64,000 nt of DNA from Malus domestica (Eukaryota > Streptophyta > Magnoliopsida > Rosales > Rosaceae), in assembly GCF_042453785.1 (NCBI RefSeq), contig NC_091667.1, positions 34,402,001 through 34,466,000 on the forward strand. The letters run 5' to 3'. Below the pieces are notes generated by a model that was given only the letters and a program-made list of their open reading frames with translations, ran no database searches and was not told where the DNA came from. A program made the position numbers and the translations under genes. Numbering within the stretch: the stretch's first letter is position 1; every line of letters starts with the position of its first letter. Of this stretch, positions 21,805 to 32,850 are shown piece after piece.

Positions 21805-22513
21805 CTGAACACGAAAACCAATTCCAGTTGCACAATAAGATTTAATAAATATTCAAATTAGCGACTGAAAAACTAAGACCTGAGCCAAACAGCTTGAATG
21901 CAACAGTAAACACAAACAAGAAGATAAGGATCAGTGTGCAGTATTGCAACTTCGTGTGGACTGTAAGGCTGCGTTCGTTAGAAATGGGGGACAACTTCCA
22001 AATTTTTTTCTGAATTGAAGGTAAAAGATTGAGTGGTCATGAAAGAAGTTATCCCTTCTAACCTACTATTGTAAAGATTGAGTAGTCATGAACAAAGTTA
22101 TCCCTTCTAATCCTACTATTGTTGTGGGATTAGACGGGAAAACTTTCCTTCATGAATAATTCATCTTCTATATCCGTTTCTTCCCGAGTTATCCTATCCA
22201 AAGTCAATCCTCTCAACAATCGCATCCTAAATCTCAATCATTTACAAGAACCAAGCCAAGATTGAAACGTTCAATCTGTTTAATAGCAATAACTCAATAG
22301 AAATTTACAAAGATTCATCAGGAAAAAAAAAAAAAAGTTGATGGAGATTCGTTTACTAATTTCAGCAAAAAACCTTATCCAAAAACCACTGTATTTGCTA
22401 TAAATAGAATGAAACAGAAAGGAAGCTCAAGCTGGACAGGAAAAAGTGCTTAACTTTTAAGCAAAATCTAAACTAATTAGCATTACCAGGACCAAAAGAA
22501 ACAAAGATCTTAC
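21805..22513 (-). other. Probable 5'-UTR intron of transporter A
   Basis: The minus strand has CGAG|GTAAGATC at 22514/22513 and a CAG|GTC acceptor at 21805/21804, upstream of the ATG at 21643. The same donor is preserved in copies B and C. The intron is inferred from sequence only. The 5'-UTR exon would run from about 22514 to 22690. Confidence 0.45.
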
Positions 22514-22690
22514 CTCGAAAAATGGTTCAAGGAAGTGGGGATTGAACTGCTTTTCCATGTAACTACATGAAGCATAAAAAGTTCTTGGCTTTGGGATTCT
22601 AACTTTTTTCTGTTTCGGGTAAATTAATAAATAAGTAAAAAGGAAATCGATCGATTTGCAGTGGGTGGAGCTTCTTCTCAGTTCCCATAT

Positions 22691-22880
22691 GATCAGGATC
22701 CTCTCCCGAGCTAAGGGTGAGGAGAACCAAGAAATGTGGATTATTGGATGAAAATTCAACGGTTATAATTATTATAACTTTAAAGGTATCCTTCTGTTTG
22801 TAGTCGTTGAATAAAAATACAACACCCACACTTTTTTATCAGGAGGATCCTTATCCTTAGCTCAGGAGAGGATCTGATCC
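22691..22880. mobile_element. Mutator-like MITE in the 5' region of transporter A
   Basis: GATCAGGATCCTCTCC…GAGCTAAGG and its complement (…CCTTAGCTCAGGAGAGGATCTGATC) are the inverted ends. The 10-bp direct repeat GTTCCCATAT at 22681-22690 and 22881-22890 is the target duplication (9-10 bp, Mutator-like). Copies B and C have an uninterrupted site here (CAGTTC.CAAATCGACAC), so the insertion came after the duplications. Confidence 0.88.
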
Positions 22881-22980
22881 GTTCCCATATCCACACGATG
22901 AAATTTAAAATAAAAAGCTAGAAACTTTGACTTTGATTATCTTTGTCTTTAATATATGTTTGATGCTCTTTAAGGTCGTA

Positions 22981-24049
22981 CCAATCACAATCCCACATTA
23001 ATGAATTCATCTCAATCCAATGAGAAATTTTACAATGTGCCGAAAATACCGTTCGTTAACATTGTTATAATACAAGTTATTGGATCTATTTCTTCATTTT
23101 TTTTTGTTTGGAATTAACAGTTTGGCAATGAAACGAACTGAAATTGTTTATATTCATCATCTATAATGAACTAAATGTTTATATCTCAATACTAATGTGT
23201 CGATGTTATTGTTGCTAACAAAACGTAACAGAATATATATTTTCAATAATATTATACACGTTTGTAATTTCTACCTATTCTTCCGGTTTGTTTTTTGTTC
23301 ACAAAGAATTTCTACCTATTCTTCTAGCATTTAGATTGCATAAATCAAATACTCAAATACCAGAACAAAGAAATAAACGCGGAGAGAAAAAAAATACGGC
23401 ATTTATATTGCATAAATTAAACAAAACAAGGACAAAAACAAAGAAATAAAAACAGAAAAAACTTTTTTTAAAAAGTATGAAAATCACTGTCTAAAAAAAT
23501 GCATTTTTTATAGGGAACTTTAACAAAAAGTTCACGGTACTGTTTATTTTAACAAAAAATCACATTTTTACACTAAAAAGTCAATCATAGTACTATTCAT
23601 TTTACCCTTTATTTTGTCCTTATCGTTAAAACTTAAAGTTTTCAAACTCTGTTTATTAGTTTTTCTTATTTTATATGATGCAAATATGGGGACTTCGCTC
23701 TTATTCTTATACTTTTCTTTAGAGTTTTATTATTATATTTATAAATTACAGGTTTTCAACGTAAAAAAGTTCGTACTGTATTTCAGATTTTAGTGATTTT
23801 TTATAGATGTGATTTTTAAGTGGACATTTAAAAAATAGACGATTATGATCGTTAAAATACGCTAAAAAGTAGGTTCTAAAAAAACGTGAGTAAAAAAAAT
23901 AGTGTTACCAATATGCACCTAATGGTACAACCTTTTTTAATCTGTTGCCTGCAGGATTTAATATTTTTCTGAATCTCTGTGAACCGATATCTGGTTTGAA
24001 ATTATGAGAAATTGGAAGTGTTAGATCGGATAGGGGTGGAAGTAAAGGA
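22981..24049. repeat. Left copy of duplicated intergenic region (matches 35240-37560)
   Basis: No gene seen. The ends align with the right copy: ACAATCCCACAT.AATGAA… near 22988 and ATTGGAAGTGTTAGA(T/C)CGGATAGG near 24012/37545. It includes a dispersed repeat at 23511-23660 (AGGGAACTTTAAC…ACTAAAAAGTCAATCATAGTACTATTC) whose other copy in this window lies inverted at 62815-62935. Confidence 0.75.
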
Positions 24050-26174
24050 CAGGTCTCTCGACATCTAGCAGATATTCTCGGATTTGAGAGAGTGGGAGAT
24101 CCGGGGATTTATCTCGGGGTTCCTGCTATATGGGGAAGATCTAAGAAAGCTGGGCTGGCCTATGTTAAAGGCAGGCATTTGGATAAGCTGCAAGGTTGGA
24201 AAAAATCAACTCTTTCACAAGTTGGACGAGAGATCCTGATTAAGGTGGTGGCACAAGCAATCCCGGCTTATCCAATGAATTTGTTTAAGTTTCCTATATT
24301 GTTTTGTAACGAATTGGATGCCTTGTTATCTAAATTCTGGTGGGGTCAACAAGGTGAAAATCGGATCCATTGGGTATCCAGGGAGAGGTTGGGTCAGCTG
24401 AAAGAGGAAGGGGGTCTCAGCCTAAGGAGCTTTGTGATGTTCAATGACGCTCGGTTGGCCAAATAGTGTTGGAGGTTGATTTTGGAACCTACATCCTTAT
24501 AGGCACTTGTGCTTAAGGCCCGTTATTTTCCTAATTGCTCTTTCCTTGATGCTAAGAAGGGTGGGAGAGCTTCTTAGGTTTGGTCTAGCCTTCTGGCTGG
24601 AAGAGAGATTCTGAGGAATGGTGCCCATTGGCAGATCATGGATGGAAATGACATGAGGGTTTGGGTGGACAGATGGCTCCCCTCCATTCCTTTGGGTAGA
24701 CCGTCCCCGTTGGGTTCAGTTCAAGTCTCAAAAAATCTAAAGGTGAAGTCGCTAATTTGTCCTGAGAGTGGGGAATGGGAAATTGATTTTTTAAAACCTT
24801 TCTTGGCAGATTCGGAGATTGAGGCAATATTGGATATGCATACTGGTGATCCGACGCTCAAGGACATATTGGTTTGGCCTTATGACAATAGGGGGTCTTA
24901 TTCTGTCAAATCAGGTTATTATTGGAGTCTCACTCGAAATATTGATTGCAGCCTTCAATCAAACCGGTTGGTCTCCATTCCTACTACCTTATGGAAGATT
25001 GTCTGGAAGTTGAAGGTACCTCCAAAAATAAGAACTTTCATGTGGAAGACCCTGCATGCGGCTTTAGCTACTATGAAGAATTTATATATTCATAGATCTT
25101 CTCCTTGTCCCATTTTCCCTCTATGTAACTCTAATGATGAGTCCATTGAACATCTCTTTCTTTTTTGTCCATGGGTGGAGGTGGTTTGGTTTGGGGGTAT
25201 GTTGAACTTGCAACCTCATTGGCTGCATGTTTCGAGCTGGGCAAACTGGATCGTGCAAATGGGTGATGCGGAGATTGGGTCCATGGAGGTGAGGATTAAT
25301 CAGATATCTTATATTGCTTTCACATGCTGGCATATTTGGAAATCAAGATGTGAATTTCAGTTCAACAATCAAGTTATCTACCTCAGCAGGATGGTTGCTG
25401 TTATCTCCAGATCGGTCTCGACTTATCAGGAATCAATCAATAGGCCGAGTTCCCCATCTTTGCTCAATCAACCGAGTATGGGTGATGGAGTGCAGTGGTC
25501 TCCTTCGAATCAAGGAGTTATCAAAATTAATATGGATGCTAGCTGGGAGGCAAGTGTGGGTAAGGGTTTCACGGGGATGGTGGCAAGGGATGAGCATGGT
25601 CGGTTTTTGGCTGCTTTTAGGCATAAGATCAAGGCTACTGGTGCTACTATGACGGAAGCTTTGGCCATTATGCATGGGTGTAATCTGGGGGTAAGAAACG
25701 GATGGAATTCGATATATATTGAATCTGACTCTTTCGAAGCATTATCTTGCCTGAGGGATCCGGCAAAGAAGGGCAGTTGGGATGCTTTTCCCATTCTTAG
25801 GAAGTGCTTTAGATTGGGAATGGCTTTTCAAGCTTGTCGCTGGTCTTGGGTACCAAGACTGGCCAACACGGTCACGGACTTTTTGACGTCGCGAAAATGT
25901 AGGGAAGTATGTGATCTCTGTTGGGTCAATAGACCCCCATCTTCCCTGGTCCATGTCTTATGCAATGATGGCCTTCCTTGCCCCTCTTAGTAGTTTTTTG
26001 ATAGCTTGAGAAGGGACGCTTTATCATTAGACGCGGCGTCATGGTTCCCTTGTACCTTCTTGTTCTATTTTCTGTTGTTGTTTCTGTTGTTTGATTGCCT
26101 CTTTGGTAGGCTTTCTTGTAATCTTTTGGCATCTTTGCCCGGTTATAGCTTATCTGATTTCCAAAAAAAAAAAA
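24050..26174 (+). mobile_element. 5'-truncated L1-type LINE
   Basis: Begins within the RT region and ends with a TTCC(A)12 tail at 26162-26174. Flanks match the tandem copy at ~37560 on the left and ~38475 on the right, with about 0.9 kb of that copy missing here, so insertion was accompanied by, or followed by, a deletion (or the other copy gained sequence). Confidence 0.8.
24092..25990 (+). pseudogene. L1 LINE ORF2 C-terminal part: RT end, zf-RVT, RNase H
   Basis: One frame runs through the whole span, with three in-frame TAG stops between 24464 and about 24580 (AAA TAG TGT TGG; TTA TAG GCA; TCT TAG GTT TGG), all explicable by C-to-T or G-to-A decay. Visible domains are: the RT thumb region (YLGVPAIWGRSKK…, GREILIKVVAQAIPAYPM), the zf-RVT region (LWKIVWKLKVPPKIRTFMWK…IEHLFLFCPW) and a plant-type RNase H (INMDASWE, MTEALAI, IESDSFEA, NTVTDFL), with the D-E-D-D residues present. 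It cannot make a functional protein because the start is missing and stops are present. Confidence 0.88.
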
Positions 26175-26694
26175 GTACTTTTATTAGAAGCATGTCAAAA
26201 ACTTTAATTAAAATGAGGCACTAGTTGGTAATGAACTCTAAGCTCCAAAAAGTGTTTTTATAATCCATAATTAGTTTTAATACGTGTCTAGTATTTCTTC
26301 TAAAATGGTTAAAAAATCTATCTAATAATCAAAATGTTTTTTTTTTATTATGTTTAACAAATAAACTTAAAAGCATGTTTATGTTGAAAAAACACGTCTA
26401 AAAAAAATCAACAAAAATGTGTTTCCAACCAAAGCAGTTCCAAACAAACCCTCAATTATTTCTAAGCACTACAAAAACCTATTGGTGTGCAATTAGCCAC
26501 ACTGCAATATTCATCTCGATCCAGCTGATGGTGATGAGGTTTGGAGTTGGCGCCATGAACTTTTTTCCACATGACATGCTGCCCTAACGCTTTCCTTCTT
26601 GTTTTATCATGTCTCCTGGTTTGTTGGTCACAGCCTGTTCCCAGTTTGCATTTCTGCCCTGTTTTGGGCAGTGAGTAGGACAGAGACTTTGAGC
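26175..26694. repeat. Left copy of duplicated region D (matches 38471-39000)
   Basis: Aligns closely with 38471-39000 (…AAAATGAGGCACTAGTTGGTAATG… through …CAGCCTGTTCCCAGTTTGC). No gene recognised. Confidence 0.8.
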
Positions 26695-26905
26695 TTTTTT
26701 AACAACAAAAAAGACCAGACGGTGGCTTCTCCACGTTAGTCTACCTCTTTCAGAAGCTGGAAAAACTCACATAAACATTTCAACCTCCCATAGTCATCAT
26801 CGTATGATTCACCAGAATCAATAATTGAACACAGGATCAAAATGTACTGTGTAGAATACAGGTCAAGAATTTGTCTCAACCACTAGACCACCCCGTGGTG
26901 GTTGA
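26695..26905 (-). mobile_element. Possible tRNA-derived SINE (copy at 39005-39225)
   Basis: The minus strand has an A-box-like GGTGGTCTAGTGGTTGAGA and a weak B-box GTGTTCAATTATTG, with a T-rich end near 26695. It belongs to the duplicated block. The SINE identity is tentative. Confidence 0.4.
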
Positions 26906-27217
26906 TAGAGACTTGAGCTTTGAATCACTCGATTTCGTTGAGTATTGAAGAAGTTATGAACGTTTAAAGTTTACCTAGTTTTCGGCGAGTTTTCCAGTTT
27001 TCCCACGGACCAGTCAAATTTCAGGCTATATTCCGGCCATCTATGGCAACAATTGAGCTTCCAAATAGGTATAATCTTGTTCTACACTTACCTATCTTCA
27101 TTTTGATATATTATGGGTCGAATTTGGTTAAGAAACGATTAAGTTACAAAACTTTTAAAATTGACCATTTCTATTGATTATGCAAATCTTAAGAACCATT
27201 TTGGCTTTGAGCCTATA
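26906..27217. other. Intergenic, nothing recognised
   Basis: AT-rich sequence without a convincing ORF or repeat that I recognise. Confidence 0.5.
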
Positions 27218-27738
27218 GTAGTACTACGTTCTAGTGATATTTCTCTTCACTTGTGTTGATGCACAAAACCGGAGGTCTTGGAACAACGTAAATCCGACCG
27301 TGAATCTGCATTAAATGTAAATAACACAAGATGTATCGTGGTTCACCCCAAGGTTTGGGCTACTTCCACACTGATTATGTATTTCTTTGTTTGTGAGGGA
27401 GAGAGATTCAGAGCCTCTCAGGGAGAGAGTGAGGTCTCTGATGGCCTAGGAATTGGCCTCCCCTTAATTGTGAGGGTGAGGAGTCCTTTTATAGAATAAG
27501 GGCTCCTCACTTCTTATATATTTGCCCCTTCCTTTATTACATAATTACATTTAAGTCTCCCGAGTATTTATACGAGATTTAAATACGGAAGCCCTAAGTA
27601 TGGTACAAACAACTTGTAAGTGAGATGTCTAAGGTTCAGCTCTAGCCAAAGACTAATTTGAACTACATTATTGTTAGCCCATTGTGAGGCTAAACCCACC
27701 CCCATAGCGAAAATAATATTGTTTCTTAAAAAACAAAA
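27218..27738 (+). mobile_element. tRNA-derived SINE split by a solo LTR
   Basis: 27218-27253 and 27617-27738 together match the SINE at 18640-18800 (GTACTACG.TCTA…CTTCACTTG | TAAGTGAGA…TTTGAAC.ACATTATTG…ATAATATTGTTT.TTAAAAAA). The solo LTR separates the A-box and B-box halves. Confidence 0.75.
27254..27611. mobile_element. 358-bp solo LTR inside the SINE
   Basis: TGTTGATGCAC…GGTACAAACA has TG…CA ends and is bounded by the perfect 5-bp target duplication ACTTG (27249-27253 and 27612-27616). No internal region is left, so the element was reduced by LTR-LTR recombination. A motif ACAAGATGTATCGTGGTTCACCC lies about 75 bp in; I give it in two halves elsewhere. Confidence 0.92.
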
Positions 27739-27741
27739 GGG

Positions 27742-27893
27742 ACCCCAACCAACAAGGCTTCATGCTTTGCGAGGGCCAGGGGAACTTCTATCGTACGCAT
27801 CCTTACCCTTACTTTGCAAAGAGGATATTTTCATGACTTGAACCCGTGACCTTTCGATCACAAAGGAGCAACCTTTCCCATACAAATGTAGAA
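27742..27893 (-). mobile_element. Au-like SINE beside transporter B
   Basis: Minus strand: GGGTTCAAGTCA B-box, CCTCTTTGCAAAG, CGTACGATAG, CCCTGGCCCTCGCAAAGCATG, ACCTT-like segment. Diverged from the copies beside A and C. It abuts the plus-strand SINE that ends at 27738. Confidence 0.7.
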
Positions 27894-27899
27894 ATAAAA

Positions 27900-29611
27900 C
27901 TATACAAAGATGCTTGCCCTCCACAAGGACAATGTGTAGGCAAGTTGTGGAGATTGGCGAGCCTGCTCGCACACTATCAAGTTGGCTGCTGATCCCAAAA
28001 GCGACAGGTTTCCGGCCACGGTGCTCACCCAAGCTAATAGGAGCCACACCTTCTTCTCCTCCGCGGCAGAGATTAGGGCCGCCGACGCTGCCACCCGCCC
28101 TCCAAGCAACAAAACTATCCAACACATAAGAAAGAAAATACATGTTAAGTGGCTGCTGAAAGTTTGAGAATATTTGTAGTGCAGACAGAAAATAATATCA
28201 AGATATATACCAGTTGGTACATTTGAAGCCAAATTCGACAGCACAAGTATGGTGACTGCAAGAACTGTTATCCCGCTAGCATGATCAATTTGCGCATGGG
28301 GCTCCATGAAGTCCCAAAGATCGCTTGGAATGCCGGTCTTGTTGAATCCACTGACGGTTATAAACATTCCACAGAAGAAAATCAAGAACGAATAGGAGAC
28401 CTGTCAAAGAAAGAGAATCAAACTTGTTAACATTTGTAGTCTAATCTAACATACGGAGAGCGATACTTACCTTTTCTAGGCTTGGACTGGCATCCGTGAA
28501 GTCAAGAACAATCAGAGCAAGTGCAGCAGTAATCGCACACCACGACATATTGAGGTCCATAAGCAGTGCAATCAGCATTCCTATAGTAATAAGGTAAACA
28601 CCAGATTTCCACAACATCCTTTTCCATCTTGTGGTTAGATGTTCCTTCCCTTCCAACGACTCCGTAGGAAATGCATCTGTTTGTCCATCATTCAATGGAG
28701 ACCTTTTTGATGGGATTGTTTCGTCCCTTTTAGTAGAAGACAAATCATTCGTGTCCTCTTTTGATGCACTTGAAATTCTTGCAGGCTCTATCGCACCACT
28801 AGGAACCTTGTTTATTTCATTCTTGCTCGAAGGTAAGCAGTTTCTGAGAGTCTCAACATTACCTACGCTCACATTAACATTTGAAGAGGTTTTTACAGCC
28901 GGGGTTTCCAATCTAGAGTTTAAGGATGCACTATGTGACAACGTAGTTGGTGAAAACCGATGAGAACTTACATCATCCTCTGCAACAGGTTTCTGAGCTG
29001 GATCTTCCTCAACCTTCTGGACAGACAACAATCTCCAGAACATACATAGAAGAATCAAAGCATTCACACAAACTCCCACAAGCATTGCAGGGAGAATTCC
29101 AATCACAAATGTCCCGAAAGATATCTTACTCTGTACAGCTATAACAAGGTTTTGAGGATTGCCAATCGGGGTTGCGGCAGACCCAATGTTTGCACTCGAG
29201 GCAAGGGCAAGTAGGAAAGGATGAGGCAGGAGGTTATGTTGTCTTGCAACTTTCAGAACAAACTCGGTCAAAACCACACAAGAGGTGTCATTGGTGAAGA
29301 GGGCGCTCGAAACTGCAGATAGAGTTTTCCACATGAGCAACTTGCCCAAATACTTGAACATATCTGCTCTTTCGAGATACATACTCACAACCATTGTCCA
29401 AAAACAGAAGACCGATGATTGGGAGATCAATAGCTGCATATGCTTGATCAGGAGTTAAGACTCGGAAAACAACCATAAGCTTTGCCCCAAGGAGGGACCC
29501 TGTAGTCCTCCCAATTGGCAAGAAAGGGACAGCCGGAAACACAGCCAACACCCAGAAGACTGCAAAAGCAATCGAGCCAAGAACCACTTTGACAGGAGAA
29601 GCCACTGCCAT
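27900..29611 (-). pseudogene. LSI2-like transporter, copy B, frameshifted
   Basis: Exons 29611-28471, 28400-28211 and 28114-27900 keep the splice sites of A and C. A 1-bp insertion near 29398-29405 (GTCCAAAAACAG against GTCCCAAACAG in A) shifts the frame after ~70 residues (…IIGLLF). There are also two in-frame deletions: 36 bp removing a dozen residues after MLMWKT, and 15 bp in the central loop. A ~100-bp deletion at the 3' end replaces the last ~25 residues by …SLWRASIFV. The remaining exons are otherwise open. A truncated product could only begin downstream of the frameshift. Loss is therefore recent or the single base should be verified. Confidence 0.85.
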
Positions 29612-30786
29612 TTTTCCAACTTAAGAGTAGGTGAGCTCCCTCCTATGCACTCAAATTGGAACCCCGTAATTTATATTAGTTTAAAGTTGAATATCGCTTG
29701 TATCATAAGAAGCTGAAGATCTTACTCATGATAGCTAACCATAGCATCAATACGGACCAAAAACGAAAAGACCTGAACACAAAAACCAATCCCAGTTGCA
29801 CAACTAGTTTTACCAAAGATTCAGCTTAGAGACTGAACTAGACCTGAACCAAGCAACTTGAGTGTAAACAGTAAAACAAACAAATTATATATAAGGATCA
29901 GTGTACTGCAGTATTGCAACTTCGCGTGGACTGTAAGGCTGCATTCGTTAGAAATGGAGGACAACTTCCAAATTTTGTCTGAATTGAAGTTAAAAGATTG
30001 AGCAGTCATGAACGAAGTTATCCCTTCTAATCCTACTATTGTTGTGGGATTAGACGGGAAAACTTTCCTTCATGAATAATTCATCTTCTATATCCGTTTC
30101 TTCCCGAGTTATCCTATCCAAAGTCAATCCTCTTAACAATCTCATTCTAAATCTCAATCATTTACAAGAACCTAGCCAAGATTGAAACATTCAATCTCTT
30201 TAATAGCAATAACTCAATAGAAATTTACAAAGATTCATCAGGAAAAAAAAAAAGTTAATGGAGATTTGTTTGCTAATTTCAGCAAAAACCCTTGTCCAAA
30301 AAACCACTGTATTTGCTATAAATAGAAAGAAACAGAAAGGAAGCTCAGGCTGGACGGAAAAAAGTGCTTAACTTTTAAGCAAAAGCTAAACTAACTAGCA
30401 ATACCAGGACCAAAAGAAACAAAGATCTTACCTCGAAAAAAGGTTCAAGGAAGTAGGGATTGAATTGAACTGCTTTTCCATGATCTGCTGCCAGAATCAG
30501 AACATATAACCACATGAAACATAAAGAGAAGTTGGCTTCAACTTTTTTCTGTTTCGGGTAAATTAATAAATAAGTAAAAAGGGAATCGATCGATTTGCAG
30601 TGAGTGGAGCTTCTTCTCAGTTCACAAATCGACACAATGAAATTTAAAATAAAAAGCTAGAAACTTTGACTGTTATCATCTTTGTCCTTAATATATGTTT
30701 GATGCTCTTTAAGGTCGCACCAATCAATATCCCACGTTAATGAAACCATCTGAGTCCATTGAGAAATTTTTCATTGTGCCGAAACA

Positions 30787-30985
30787 AATCCCATACAAAT
30801 AAAAGGAGACTCCAAGCTAATAAGGTCCCGCGCTTTGTGAAGGTTGGGGGGAGAATAAACATCTATCATACGCATCTTTGTCTTTGCTTTGTAAAGAGGT
30901 TATTTTCACGACTCGAACCCGTGACATTTTGGTTACAAAGGCGCAATCTTTCAGGCTTGCCCATACAAAGGTAGAAATAAAACTA
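30787..30985 (-). mobile_element. Au-like SINE beside transporter C
   Basis: Nearly the same as the SINE beside copy A, but with GGGGGGAG instead of the 21-base G run. Minus strand: GGGTTCGAGTCG B box and CCTCTTTACAAAGC. It begins about 30 bp after the transporter C stop, and marks the junction between duplicated units B and C (30.78 kb). Confidence 0.72.
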
Positions 30986-31017
30986 TACAAAGATGCTTTC
31001 TTTGTTGTCCAAAAGTT

Positions 31018-32850
31018 TCATCTAATTAGTGTTAAACCAATAGCAGTGACTATAAGAGTGGAGGGGACTCCAAATTTCAGATGGCTCCAGAAGGACAATG
31101 TGTAGGCAAGTTGAGGAGATTGGCGAGCCTGCTCGCACACTATCAAGTTGGCTGCTGATCCCAAAAGCGACAGGTTTCCGGCCACAGTGCTCACCCAACC
31201 TAATAGGAGCCACGCCTTCTTCTCCTCCGCAGCAGAGATTAGGGCCGCTGACGCTGCCACCCGCCCTCCAAGCAACAAAACTATCCAACACAAAAGAAAA
31301 AAAAACATGCATGTTAAGTGGCTGCTGGAAGTATGATAATATTTTGGTTCTTATAGAGTGCAAACGGAAAATAATATCAGCATACATACCAGTTGGTACA
31401 TTTGAAGCCAAATTTGACAGCACAAGTATGGTGACTGCAAGAACTGCTATCCCGCTAGCATGATCAATTTGCGCATGCGGCTCCATGAAGTCCCAAAGAT
31501 TGCTTGGAATGCCGGTATTGTTGAATCCATTGACGGTTATAAACATTCCGCAGAAGAAAATCAAGAGTGAATATGAAACCTGTCAAAGAAAGAAGGAAAC
31601 TTGTTACATTTGTAATCTAATCTAACGTTCGGAGTGAACTTCGTGCTTGTGAAACTTACCTTTTCTAGGCTTGGACGGGCATCCGTGAAGTCAAGAACAA
31701 CCAGAGCAAGTGCAGCAGTAATCGCACACCACGACATATTGAGGCCCATAAGCAGTGCAATCAGCATTCCTATAGTAATAAGGTAAACACCAGATTTCCA
31801 CAATATCCTTTTCCATCTTTTGGTCAGATGTTCCTTCCCTTCCAACGACTCCATAGGAAATGCATCTGTTTGTCTATCATTCAATGGAGACCTTTTTGAT
31901 GGGATTGTTCTGTCCCTTTTAGGAGAAGACAAATCATTCGTGTCCTCTTTTGATGCACTTGAAATTCTTGCAGACTCTATCGCACCACTAGGAACCTTGT
32001 TCGCTTCATTCTCGCTAGAAGGTAAGCGGTTTCTAAGAGTCTCGACATTACCTATGCTCACATTAACATTCAGAGAACTTTGCACAGTTGGGGTTTCCAA
32101 TCTAGAGTTCATTTCTTGAGAGTTTAAGGATGTACTATGTGACAATGTAGCTGGTGAAAACCGATGAGAACTTACATCCTCCTCTGGAACAGGTTCCAGA
32201 GCTGGATCTTCCTCATCCTTCTGGACAGACAACAATCTCCAGAACACACATAGAAGAATCACAGCATTCACACAAACTCCCACAAGCATTGCAGGGAGAA
32301 TTCCAATCACAAATGTCCCGAAAGATATCTTACTCTGTACAGCTATAACAAGGTTTTGAGGATTGCCAATCGGGGTTGCTGCAGACCCAATGTTTGCACT
32401 CGAGGCAAGGGCGAGTAGGAAAGGATGAGGCGGGAGGTTATGTTGTCTTGCAACTTTCAAAACAAACTCAGTCAAAACCACACAAGAGGTGTCATTGGTG
32501 AAGAGAGCGCTCGAAACTGCAGAAATCAAACAGATTCGACAGAGCAAGTCCTTTGCCCCTTGAGTTTTCCACATGAGCAACTTGCCCAAATACTTGAACA
32601 TATCTGCTCTTTCGAGATAGATACTCACAACCATTGTCCCGAACAGAAGACCAATGATTGGGAGATCAATAGCTGCGTATGCTTGATCAGGAGTTAAGAC
32701 TCGGAAAACAACCATAAGCATTGCCCCGAGGAGGGACCCTGCAGTCCTACCGATTGGCAAGAAAGGGACAGCCGGAAACACAGCTAACACCCAAAAGAAT
32801 GCAAAAGCAATCGAGCCAAGAACCACTTTGACTGGAGAAGCCATTGCCAT
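31018..32850 (-). CDS. LSI2-like / ArsB-NhaD family efflux transporter, copy C
   Basis: Exons 32850-31660, 31579-31390 and 31280-31018 (1191+190+263 nt) encode 547 aa, the same lengths and splice sites as copy A. The signature block ([29 protein letters not shown]) and the central hydrophilic loop are intact. Differences from A are scattered substitutions, mostly in the loop. By family it is a membrane anion/metalloid (silicic acid, arsenite) exporter; substrate and polarity are inference. Its 5' region lacks the MITE found in copy A. A 5'-UTR intron donor (CGAG|GTAAGA near 33690) is preserved. Cassandra elements begin ~1.05 kb upstream of its ATG. Confidence 0.9.
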
